Shown here: piece by piece, positions 52,018-64,000 of the stretch | Layout of the letters: every line of letters begins with the position of its first letter | How positions within the stretch are numbered: the first letter of the stretch is position 1 | Origin: Anoplopoma fimbria | Taxonomy: Eukaryota > Chordata > Actinopteri > Perciformes > Anoplopomatidae | DNA length: 64,000 bases | Reading direction: 5' to 3' | Assembly: GCF_027596085.1 (NCBI RefSeq) | Contig: NC_072456.1 | Location: 15,824,744-15,888,743 of the forward strand | Translations under genes and position numbers: made by a program | The notes under the pieces: generated by a model | Seen by the model: only the letters and a program-made list of their open reading frames with translations | Told to the model about the DNA's origin: nothing | The model's database searches: none

Positions 52018-55000
52018 TACACTAGTACTGTGGTGTGCCAAACATCCTGGAAAACCAAATGTGGGGTCTGGTGGCTTGGGAGACAAAAGAAAATAAATTA
52101 AAAATGATATTCATATAAACAGACGGGGAAGATGGTAAGCAGATCAAAAGGACGGGGATTTTGTTCATACATTTGCAGGGGTCATTGGCTGGAAAGGTCA
52201 GGTTATATGGACTGTCAATAGTCAGTGTATACATTAACCTTTGCTGTTTGGACAGCCCACTCAGTTTTGAAATAATAATATCTGGATAATTTGATAACTT
52301 AATTGGCTGATGGGATAAATTATACCACAGAAAAAAAAGACATGGTAACAGTGTTAGAAGGGGAGCTACAATCAGGAGATCTTTTTTGTTGTTTTTTTTC
52401 AAGCACAATGGACAGCTACGTGTACATTTAAGTGAACACAACTAAGATTCATCTTGTTAGACACCCGGTTGGCCAAGAGAGGCAATAGTTAACTTTTTCA
52501 TAACTCGGCCAAAAGTTTCCCCACATACCCACCTGCCTTATTGTGATCCTTATAACACAGCCTCTGGCAAACTTAGCTAGTTAAAAAATAACAACCCCAA
52601 TGTTTATGCCTAAGCTCACCCATTAGCACAAGTGTTCAGCTGGGTTCACTTCTGTTGTGGCCTGTGGCAATGAATTCTGAAGGGAATACACAGCAACGAG
52701 GTGCAAGTTTGTTTTTCGCTCCGACTAGGGACACAGGAAATGAGATGCACCAAAAATATCAAGCATTGTCTCCATGCAGCCCAATGTGTTCCAACTGCCT
52801 TTGACACACATGCAACATAAGCCAGACCTCCTGGTGGTCCAAGTTAGCTAGGTGGGGTTGGTAAGGCTCCAGCAGCAGGGTGTGGATCAGCACTGACATG
52901 ATTAGTCATCGTCCTGACCCTGAACCAGCCAAAGTGGGTAGAATACAAATGAATCCCTAAGGGCTGTTGGACCGTAAATCTGAATTGGGACTGGTGTTTA
53001 TGGGATTCAAACCGCAGCACACAAGGCCACAACGAATGGGCTTGCTGACCCTGAACAGTGACTCCATTGACAGGAAGGGAAAAAGGCTTTTGGGCAGGGT
53101 GTTTGCGAGACTGATTGGTAGTTACAGTAATTATAAATTGGGGTTAAGGTAATGATGTCATGCCACTTGCATACTTCATGCATGAAGGTGTTATGAAGTC
53201 AACAGAATACATCTGTTGTTTCTCCTTTCAACATGTCCCTGTTTAACAGAAGATACACGTATCAATAAATCATGGCAGAGTTAAAACTGCAAAGCCCTCG
53301 CTGCTCTGGGAAAACGTTGATATTTCACTAACATGAAGCCTACCGTTCTGTCCCTTCCCTATCTAATGACTGTCAAGCCTCAACACATCCTTGCGGCTCT
53401 ATTGTTGGGTTAATGAACAGGTGAGAAATTACTTAGACAGACGGAGATGGAAATTGATTTTTTTTAAGTGTTGCCTCATTATCCCATGTGGGACACTTCA
53501 CCCAGTACCAAAGAAACACAACACCAGAAAACGTGGGTTGTGTAACATCAAGGTCATATGGGCGTTATGGTTCCGCGTGTGCATTGACAGTATGGAGGTC
53601 GGTGGTCTGGATTGAGATTGTATGGATTGTCTGGAAGCAGGGCCATTAGTGAGGGACTAATTAGGGGAAAGCAAGTGGTCTCCATTCTGTTTAGAGCCCA
53701 GATTCATAAATAAGTAAGTGCAGGGGCAGCTTGGTCGCTTAATTAACAAAGCGTGAAAAAAAGGCGTGAATCCCAAGAGACACAAACCCAATCTGGTTGC
53801 AAGGGTGTGCTATCGGCAGCGATCCTGTCGATCTTGGTGGCATTGATTGATGGCAAGCCAAATTGAATGTCTAATCATCACCATCGTTTTAGCTCCTGCA
53901 CCTCTGGGGATTTACAGAGGCCAAAAGTGGCACAGGGGGTAATGCTTTTGTATCGCCTTACTGACACTAGTGGCATAAACATCGCAACCCCCCCACAACC
54001 TTTCTTCCCTGCTCACTTGACCATCCCCATCTGCCCAGGGGTTATCTGACCCCTGTGTGTGTTCTCGCTCACACTTTCATGTCTCTGCCGATTGTTTTCA
54101 CACTCTAAGCTGTTTGGCTGAGGTATTTAAAACCCAGACACCTCACAAGACTTCCACTTAGACACCCACCAAAGCAACATATTGCGTTACAGCCCACTGA
54201 GGCACTCTTGTCTTTCTTTTTTTTTTTTTTTGTATCCATTCCATCTGCACTAATCTTTTTTTATTGTCCAAGCTGACAGGCAAGGAACATGTTTTGTCGA
54301 AAAAGCCAAGGGCGACATGTTGAAAGAAAAGTGCATGTCAGACCTGTCATGTCAGGAACCATTTTCGGTCAGTGGAACGAGGGGAGAAGACGCATTTGCA
54401 AGGCCTTTCAACTGCAGACTTTCCTCTCTCCATACACAATAGGGGAAGTCCTCTTGACAGTCAAGACCTTATCAAGTAGAAGGCAACAAGAAAGGGTCTC
54501 CGAGCAGTAAATAGCATCTGTCTCCTAGCTGCTTACTGTCGCTGTTGGGAGCCTGATATCACAAGGGCCGGAGATAACAGGGAAAGGAAAATAATACTGC
54601 AATTAGGACCTACTGTAACAGTGATAACATGCGGTCATAGAAAAGGGAACTGAAGAGGGGCAGAGGGCAGAACGATGGACAAAAAGGATGGGATGAAAGA
54701 ACAAAGGTTGAGAATGACAGTTAAAGAGAGGCGGCAGAGAGATCATAGACTGAGAGCAAGGCTGGGAAAGAGACAAGGCCAAACAGAGTGACAGGGAGTT
54801 TTAAGAAAGGGAAGGTAAATAGCATATAAAAGGAGGCTTTGTCTGTAGAGGACTTTTGCTTAATGGCAACCTTTCTGGTAGAAGGCCTTGAAACTTTTAG
54901 TTCTTCCTCTTTGGCAGGCCAGAGCGCCAAGCTGTCTGGCGAGCATAATACATACGGGAACCTTGAAGTTGGTTGTACCTGATAAACCCCCACTGCAGTT

Positions 55001-55922
55001 ATAAAACCGCAGACTCTCTCTCTAATCTATTGGCAATAAACTATATTGGTCCATATAAATAGATGATCATGTGAATTCAAGGAAAACATTGTAACTCTAT
55101 AAAAGAAATCAAATGTTGAAAAATGCCATGCTTTGTTCCTATTGGTAACCCAGTTAAGCAAGGCTTTGAATTCCTAAGACATTTAACCGTGAGCAGGTAA
55201 TAAAACCACAATGTTTGGCTATTGGTAAGCTTGCAATCACAGTTCATATTATATTTGTGTTTACTCACTCGCTCACTCAGCCTTTTGTTCAACTCTAATT
55301 ATTTTGTTACATCTGCCGTTGACTCAACCGTTCTGACACAAACCCGAGATTGCATCTTGAAATCGTCACACAAAGTTCCCATTGATCTGCACCGGCTTGC
55401 TTGTCAGATTCATTAAAAAAAACGCTGGCAGATTCCTTCCAGACGGCATTAAAGCCTACACCTTTCATCTGGGACCAATGTGAGTGTATGCCTGAGCAAG
55501 ATACAGAGACAGAGGGGGAAAAAGATAGTGAAAGGTACAGCTGGAAAGCAGCGGTCTGTCTTCCCAGGCACAATCCCGTATCTGAGAGGAAGCCGCATAG
55601 TGTGAAAGTGGAGGCTTGGTTGGTGGCAAGCGTCCAAGTTAGGAGATTACAGTTTTCTGCTGAGATGGATCTCACAATCTCAGAACCTACTGCTGCTCTG
55701 TTCCTCCACTCCTCACACACCTTCCTCCTCCTCTTGCACCTCCTACCTGCCCTCCTCCTCCACCTAAACATAATTGACCTTGGCTCCCTGCAACCTCTGG
55801 CCTGCATTGTTGATTCTCTCAACACCTTTTGAAATGAGCTGGCTGGCCAATAAACAGAACTAAGTGGCTTTTGAAAATGAAAACCCCTCTCTTGTATCCC
55901 TTCCTCTCACTCTGCATGGCCT

Positions 55923-56040
<118 letters not shown>

Positions 56041-59000
56041 CTCCACATTTTAGGGGCTTTGAAAACTGATAACCTTTCTGACTTTGACTCGGTAGGTGGA
56101 GAAGTGGAGCATGGCGAGAGTTGGACCCAACATACACATCGCTCACCTAGCCAAGCTAGAAGCTCAAACGCCAGAGTGGCGTGGGGCATTTTATGTTTCA
56201 TTGCCAAAAGGGACATCCCTGGAAGCGAATGAGCTTGCACCTGGCCGACATCCGCCACCTGCTATCTCCATCCTTCCCGTGATTTTGGAATCCACAGTGC
56301 TAACACGCTAGTCTTGCAGAGGTGAAAGGAAGGTCAGATACCATGTATAAACTCTAGGAGAAGACGTCTTGCCTTCTTGATCTTTTTTTAATCCCCTCTC
56401 TCTCTTTCATTTCACACACACACATGCACTCTGCTACACACCATCAAAATGCCATATTTCTGGGGAACCAAAGCGGATAAGAAATGAGGAGTCTTTGAAC
56501 TGCCAGGATGTTTCAAGCCCCTTCTTCTCCTCTCAATCTCTGAGCTCCCCTGCTGCTCTGTTGGGACGGGGAGAAAAGGGGCTGATCGATGGAGACTGAC
56601 AGCAATGAAATGAATGGAACCAGCTGATTGATTCATTAGCAGTGGAGTGAGTGGATGTGGGCTCTGACCCTAAGAAACATGTGTGTATGCATGCATGTGT
56701 GTGTGTGTGTGTGTGTGCGTGATTGGGTAAAGCTTTTGTGGGGGCTTGTGTGAGTGTCTATTGGGTGGAGGTAATGTGTGCATGCGTGTGTACGGCCACG
56801 AGATTAAGCAACTGTCACCATTCATGTGTGTTAAGTGTGTGTGTGTGTGAGTTGGGGGTCAGAAGGGATTTCCATAGGGTGTTGGAGGGGAAAGGGAAGC
56901 TGTTTATGGCCTGACTTGGCACAGAAGGAGGGGGTCAGCCTATAGTGTCTGGCTCTTTCATCTGGCTCATTGCAATTAGTCTTTCACAGCCCTGGTTGTC
57001 AAATCCCTGTTAAAATCACAGCTAACAACCACCATGTCACATAGGCATGTGCACATTAAATATTTATAACATATTTGCAAATTGAATGATATTTATGAAT
57101 TCCAGTTTGTATCCACAGTTGAGTTCACAGTGAATTAAACATACACTATCAAAGGAAGAAAGGATATCATGGAGACATAATGGAAAATCCTGTGTAAAAG
57201 GATACTTTAGCCAATTAATATACTCAACCAGTTGCAGTTGATTGCATCTTACTATCAAAAGGAAGGAACTCTGCTGGGGAACAGACTTTCTTTCAACACT
57301 GGAACATCAGCTCTGCGAACTGACTGAAGCTGATGGCAAACCCACAGGGTGGCCTCCCTTCCCTTCCTCCGTCTGCTGCTGAAAACACACATGAGTGTAT
57401 CGGTCACACACACACACACACACCACTTTACAGCCCTCTGCCATCTACCACTCTACCAAATGGGCAGGTGTTAAGACCATCCAAGTAACAAAAGCCCCAA
57501 AGCAACACCTCCACATTTGCTGGCCGTCGTGAAATGCTCACCTTAATAATAGCCAGTAAGGCGTTTCGACCTTCCTTTCGTTGCCCTCTAAATATTGCAC
57601 TCACTTACACATGAAGTCACTGTGTCACAGAAACTCCATTCCAACTTGAGCTGAGGTTAAATAAATGCTCCTCACAGCTGGCAGTGTCTCCAGGAGGCTG
57701 CAGTGTGGAACCATGGGGGATTATGTTAATTTATGACAAAAGGTCATGTGTGATTGGTGCAACTACCACTGAAATGTGTTGGATTCACCGTGTGTGAGCT
57801 GTACAGAACAGAGTGGGTTTAAGATGTTCAGGGTGAATTTGATGCACTGTTGATAAGCGAGCAGGGCTCTGGTTATACCTGCTGCTGTTCTCAAGAAGAC
57901 AAAAAAGGGAAAGGGAGAAATATTTAATAGAAGTGGGGAGCCCTCCTCTTGCCTGTGTGCCTTTTTGAAGTGTAGATGAAGTGCAGGAGGTGAGTGATTT
58001 TTACACCAAGGATGAGAAGTGGGGTAAAATAAGGTGTAATACCAGCCATTTGCACTCATACACCCCTTACCAAGTAAAATATAAACTGTTCAAACATTTG
58101 TGTCATCAAACATGCATTATGGTTAATTAAAATGGACATTTGAGCCCATCACATCGTATGTGAACTCAGCTTTTCCCTTGGCGCTGTTCCTATCATCACA
58201 CATAGACATTATACACTGTTCGTTAAAAAAAATAGCAAAAGCTGAGTTTCCTGCTCTTGAAGGGAACAAGGCCTGGAGCTAGGTCCTGCGCCTCGAAAAA
58301 GTCCCACCACCATGGTTAAACTCAACAAAGGAATTTCCCCAATCTTTCTTTTCCTCTTATACTTAACAAGACTGGCAAAAGCTGAAACCAGGTGATGCGG
58401 CCTTTCTCCACCCTCCAGGCACACTGTTTTACAGCTGCGTCCCCTCTCCCGACAGATGTAACTGGCTATTATTTAAAGGAAAATATCAAAGATCTCTTTC
58501 TGCTCCATCAGCAAAGATTTGTTACAAGAGTCTGTAGCTTGTAAAGAAATGGTGGGAGGAGGCCCTGAAGTCTACTCCACCAAACTTCACCCTGTGTTCC
58601 ATCTAATATCCCAGCTTTTTCTGTGCGGCATAATGGCCGTCGAAAGTCCATACAGGCTCCATGTATTTTCTCAGAACTGCTCCAGGTCCTACATGCAAAG
58701 AGTACAACTGCCATGATCTGAAGCCTGGCCACGCTGACAAAAAGAAGCCAAGCGAAACACCTCTGACCCGGTCTCATACTGTGCTTTGGACCTGGTCTGT
58801 TTGTGTGAATGTTTATGTGTGTCAACGAGCCGTGGAAAGTTGCATAGTCGATTCCCTCTAAATATACACATCCTCTTTCTGTGTATTTTTATTCATCACT
58901 GGAAAAGGATAACCCCTGGAGCTTGATTGTGTTAGAACTACTATTGTTGAGATGGAACAAGACTAGCCTTGGGGAGTAAGCCCCCTTCCGAATTCATCCA

Positions 59001-59476
59001 AACCCCCCGCCCCATGACCTCTTGATAGGGGTCACAGGACGTGGGTGGAAAGCACAGCAGGTCCTTACTCACTTTATAATCTGGACATTTTGACATGTGA
59101 GGTAATTTCAGCTGCACTTTAAGGACATCCGGTGCAGACAGCGCCTATAAAACGCCAACTCTGCTGGCCATTAATATTGTGTCAAACATTTCATCAGTAT
59201 TTGGAAAACCATTAATATTGTTAAGTAAGGACCAAAGCTGGGGAACATCCTAGTCTGAGTCACACATGCACACAAACTATAAAACTTTCCCATTCCCTGC
59301 TTTCCCATGACAAAAAAAAAAAACAGTTTGAGTGGTCCAAAACCTTTTAAGAAAAGGATTAAGCTGAACCTTTGTTCTTATTAATGAAAAGTATTAACAC
59401 AGAAGATGGTGCTGCCATCTCTCTCTGCTGCCATCACACGACTTTATTTCAAATACAATCCACCTTAAACCGAAAT

Positions 59477-59706
59477 TATACTTTCGGCATCCGCAAGTAC
59501 ACGAGGATCCGCTAGGGTCCAGAGGGTGTGCGGAGGCTCTGTGCGGGCATCCACGTATACCTCTCGCCACAAGGGCACCAACTGGACAACGACTGCGCAT
59601 GTGTGGAACGTGTCCTCCCAGCAGACTCCAGCAAGTCGTATAAACAGAACCATTACATGTCAGTGGTGTCCGCAGCTGTCCGTGTACGCGTCCGCTTGGG
59701 AGTATA
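59477..59706. mobile_element. candidate MITE with imperfect terminal inverted repeats
   Basis: The left end reads TATACTTTCGGCATCCGC, followed by AAGTACACGAGGATCCGC. The right end read on the other strand is TATACTCCCAAGCGGACGCG, followed by TACACGGACAGCTGCGGAC. Both ends share TATACT, CCGC/CGGAC and GTACACG blocks in the same order, so the roughly 230-bp unit is an imperfect inverted repeat. It is markedly CpG-richer than the surrounding intron. It has no coding capacity. The layout suggests a DNA-transposon-derived MITE; superfamily not established and no clear target-site duplication was confirmed. Confidence 0.45.
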
Positions 59707-59882
59707 TCAGGGGCTTCAGTTAGAGGAGCAGGCATACCATGACATACTGTACCCCCAGCAATACACACACAAACAATCCCCAACCTCTGTAACATCCATA
59801 ACACACATATACACACTCCTACCCCCTAGATGTACCACCCATCTTGTTCTCTGTGAGTGCAAAATCTCTCTTTCTCTGCCTT

Positions 59883-60022
<140 letters not shown>

Positions 60023-61829
60023 CCCCTTGTTCTGCTCGGCTGAATCCAGACACCAGCACTGTGTCTGTGCAGCGAGCAGGCTCAGACACATTCGCCCTCC
60101 TCGCCTGCTCTCGACAGTGGGTGTCAAAGACCTGCCATCCCACAAGGCCCCTCTGTCGGATGCCAGGATGGACTGCACACACAAATGCCATATCCCTAAA
60201 CAGCCATGAACGCTGCATACGCACATACTGATTTGGAAATTGTCTGGAAAATATCCTCCTATCCTGAAGCTGACTTTCTCTGCTGTACTCCCATTCTACT
60301 TGGAATGACAGAAAACTTAAATTCACCTAAATCACATTTCTTTAACTGGGTCACATACTCATGTCAGAGTATTTCTTGCTTGTGTCTGAGAGGTAACGCT
60401 TATGCACACACCACTGACATTTATATCAGCTGAAAAAGATTTAACTACATGTGGATGTCACTGTAAACTAACTAAACTACAAAACATATTGTATTACGGT
60501 AATAATAATACCTTCGCACTCATATTCCTCTAAAGTATAGTTTTGCCGTTGGTTTTATATTCTACTTCTGTTAATCCTGTTTTGCAAGCTCCAAAAGCTA
60601 AGTAAGCTAACGGTAAAAAGGACATTTGTCTCATGTTCAGTAAAGACTCCACAGTATAGTACAGTGCTACTGAAGCTGGGTTTGTGTCAAACATTTCATC
60701 ACAACATCCCTATTTTCTCCCCAGTCATCGTGCTTTTTACACTTCTTGTGCGAAGGCCCCGGCAGGCCTGACGCGGCTGTTGCTTTTCTACATGTGAAAT
60801 TCCACATCGGTGAATCTTTCCCTGCCGCCATATGAGCCATGAACCATCAGTCGGTGCACACAAGCGCTCCCGCAGGCCCGTTGCATCTGTAAAGTCTGTC
60901 AGCTCTGCTGCTCTCTGGGTTTCTGATCCAAATCCGCCCCATATCCCCACCACCACCTCACAGCTCCCCTCCCCGATACCATCCCACCCCAACTCCCAAC
61001 ATGTCGTTATCCACACCCCCTCCACTCTTCCTGAGCGCCTTACGCCAATCTGAACCTAAGTCACTGTACATCTGTTCAACATGGCTGCTGCCTAGAATAT
61101 GACCTATAGACTGGCTGCGTTCTCTGTCGAGGTCAATGCACCAGGGTAGCGCTGAGGGTGATTGACGATCATTTATTCTCTATTCATTTAGTCTTTTGAA
61201 TTAGTGCATATCTGTGAATATTGAGATGGATCTGCATTGCTGTGCCAATTGTTTTCCTCTGAAGCAAGTAAATCCAAACGCACTACTAACTGGAAGACTG
61301 TTTGAAAATGTTAACAAAATTATTACTTACGGTAAATAATTTATCAACTTTATTTCTAAATGTATGTACGCTTTATAGTAAGTTGACCAATATAACATTT
61401 TTATTATTATTAATAATAATACATATTATAATAGTAATAATTATAATAATTATAATATAATTATAATAATATCATGAGATATTTTTTATTATTTAAAATG
61501 TCCTGCTATGTTTTTATTTTATTGTTTGAAAGTCTAAATTCGTACTTACAGGCAATATGATTATTATTTATTTATTATTTTTGAGCTGTTGTTGGAAACT
61601 GTTCGTGCCAAATACGCAAAAAGACTATTGCCCAAGACGCTAAGTCATCCATCACCGAGCCCATTGATTCAGGACGCACTGATAAATATCCTTATGAATT
61701 GCTAATTGCTTCTAGCGGGAAGACAGCTAGGCAGTCTTTAGCATCAGCCCTGATTCTGCGGTCTCAAAAGGCTGAGCAGCGCTGATTCGCTCGATCGATG
61801 AGTCCGCATCAATTGACACTTGAAGCACT

Positions 61830-61832
<3 letters not shown>

Positions 61833-61908
<76 letters not shown>
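61833..61908. repeat. (GT)n microsatellite
   Basis: About 35 perfect units, ending GTGCGTG, 80 bp left of the GATA array. Confidence 0.97.
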
Positions 61909-61909
<1 letters not shown>

Positions 61910-61986
61910 TGTTGTGTTCTTTACCAGTTATATATTGTGAATTAACATGAAGATAAAAAAAAAATCTGCAATCAACAAATGCTTGT

Positions 61987-62369
<383 letters not shown>

Positions 62370-63726
62370 CTGACCTCCGCAATGCCCTGGGTAATGATTC
62401 ATTAGTATTGCCAGAATGACTTTTCTTTTATTTTGCAAATGCACTTCACGCCTCTTTAGCACGTTTCCACTCGGCCTTTGAATGGGATGTGTGGTGGCCA
62501 CCAAAGAGCCACTAACAGTTCCTTTTGTCACTTCAATTGTGACCCTAAATGCATTTGTTCTGTAATTTGCTTTTGTATGTTAAGTTGAGCAGCTCCTGGA
62601 GTAAAGTTTAAAATGGCAGCTTCACTGTGCGTTCTGCTCAGGGCAGGCCACACATGACTGATGCTCCTAAATAAAGCCCGGCGCATGTAGGCCTTCGGAC
62701 AGCAAGCGTGCCGGACAAAATGGCCACATTATAACGTTTCTCATTCATGTTAATGGAGTTTAGTAACATAGAGCCGCCTCAAACATCATAAAATGCCCCA
62801 CGTTTGATTTTGAACTTTTTATTAATATGAAAGAGAACCAGTATCAAACAAGCTGCCATAAAGGCTATTTCTTTAAAAAAGGCATCAAGGGTGGAAAAAA
62901 ACACATCAGTTGAGCATTTATTATAGCATCCCCTTCAAAATAGCATTACATCGCTTCAGTTACATTTTGGGTTTACGCACATGGTTTTTGTGGTAATGCA
63001 GTTTATGCAAATTTGATTAAACATCCCCTCTGCACCATGCAGTGAAACATTTTATTTTAGATTTTTTTATTTCCAAATTTACATATTTTTGCAAGGGGAT
63101 TTTTTCCTGATAATGTAACTGGAAATAATAATTTACAACCCCCCCCTCCGCCGTAACATTTGGGATTTGCCACTGATTCACTGACAAAATCTGATAATAT
63201 CAACGATAAAAAAAAAAAATAATGATAATGGTGAGGACGCCTCCTAAGCTAAAGAAAGAGCAGGGGAGAATACAACATGGAAGAGATTTAGATGAGAAAT
63301 GTGCCAACTGCAAACAAGCACAGGAAAGCTCCTGTGGAGGTGTGATCTCACCCACATAAAAACATAAACATGTGCGCTTCAAAGGTCCAGCTTGTGCGTA
63401 ATCACTCCAAGAAATGCACTGCCATCAACAGGAGAAAAAAAAACAAAAAAACACATGGAAAGTGAGGAGGGGAGGGGGGGGAACCCTGAGCTTGAGCTGC
63501 GACCATAAAAGCCCATTTGTCTTACTTTAGACTGAAAATGATTCCAGGTGAGTGCTGTTCAACTGGAAGTAGTTGTAAGAGGTTTGTGTTGTTGGCTAAA
63601 GTGCACCTCGGGGCTGACGTATTTCTCATAATAATAATAATAATAAATACGCTCAAACTTTTTTCTATGAACACAAGTCTATTCAGTTGTGGCACCCGAA
63701 CTGGGACCCGGAGTAAGTTTGTTCAC

Positions 63727-63820
63727 CTGAAAACTGAACAAACTGAACTCTGTCAACAGAAGCCACACAAAGACAATAAACTCCGATAAACCAGCCGAGG
63801 ACAAGATAACACATCGGCAT
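63727..63820 (-). CDS. candidate ephb3 exon 1 (signal peptide); unproven
   Basis: Exon 2 needs an upstream exon that encodes a signal peptide and ends one base (G) into a codon. Here an ATG at 63820 opens 31 codons with a hydrophobic core YLVLGWFIGVYCLCVA and small residues after it (ASV), ending TTTTCAG followed by a GTGAAC donor. The phase and the terminal G both fit, and the total protein would be 991 residues, close to the 998 of human EPHB3. Against it: the join gives QFSETLMD where EphB receptors usually have EETLMD, the start-codon context is weak, and the region is not CpG-rich. It could be chance, with the true exon 1 off the right edge. Confidence 0.27.
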
Positions 63821-64000
63821 CGGAGTGGGTGGACTGTCCGCTGGCCTGGCCGGAATATCAGTATAGTGCCTGCTGCATGCTTTTTTCTTTTTCTTTTTTT
63901 CTGTGCCTGCTGCCTCCATCACATGTAATTTACACCGAGGAGTAACCACACCGCCTGTGCGCTTCACAGGACTGTCATCGACGCAATTTGTCTCCCCAGC

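Noticed and set aside
55307..55832. Overlapping long open frames on both strands (172 and 143 codons)
   Set aside because: Neither resembles a known protein, both strands are open over the same interval, and frames of this size are within chance for a window this large.
59394..59816. Minus-strand frame beginning with a hydrophobic stretch, considered as ephb3 exon 1
   Set aside because: A phase-1 donor is possible (GGGG followed by GTACAG), but the donor is poor, the leader is simple-repeat-like, and the frame crosses the candidate MITE.
63500..63560. Plus-strand CATAAAAG (TATA-like) followed by ATGATTCCAG and a GTGAGT donor
   Set aside because: Attractive as a small first exon, but only a few codons long with no supporting downstream exon in the window.

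Overview
The window is vertebrate nuclear DNA, almost certainly from a ray-finned (teleost) fish. Evidence: a split, GT-AG-spliced gene for a vertebrate receptor tyrosine kinase; very abundant (CA)n/(TG)n, (GATA)n and (ATGT)n microsatellites; fish-type degenerate tRNA-SINE pieces; and a teleost-style interspersed repeat tail. Nothing bacterial, viral or plasmid-like was seen.

There is one convincing gene, on the minus strand: an Eph receptor of the EphB3 type (ephb3). Fifteen coding exons run from 36469 down to the stop codon at 10576-10578. All junctions are GT-AG, all phases match, and together they give 960 residues without a frameshift or stop. In protein order they encode the ephrin-binding domain (exons 2-3), the cysteine-rich region (3-4), two fibronectin III domains (5-7), the membrane span (8), the juxtamembrane tyrosine segment (9-10), the tyrosine kinase (10-14), the SAM domain (15-16) and a C-terminal PDZ ligand ending PVQV. 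The SAM region and the C-terminus separate EphB3 from EphB1, B2 and B4. Whether this is the fish 'a' or 'b' duplicate cannot be decided here. The signal-peptide exon 1 is not securely found. One candidate with the right phase and a hydrophobic leader lies at 63727-63820; otherwise exon 1 is beyond the right edge.

Layout: 1-8990 is intergenic, with a cluster of three CCAAT boxes at 255-319 (possible promoter of a gene off the left edge) and a retrotransposon tail near 2634-2872. 8990-10575 is the probable 3' UTR, with an ATTAAA plus GU-rich polyadenylation signal. 10576-36469 is the exon-rich part of ephb3. 36470-64000 looks like a very long first intron (at least 27 kb) packed with dinucleotide repeats, a (GATA)n array, SINE remnants and a candidate MITE, with no second gene that I can support.

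Residue numbers below count from the glutamate codon split across the exon 1/exon 2 junction (residue 1), because the true N-terminus is not certain.
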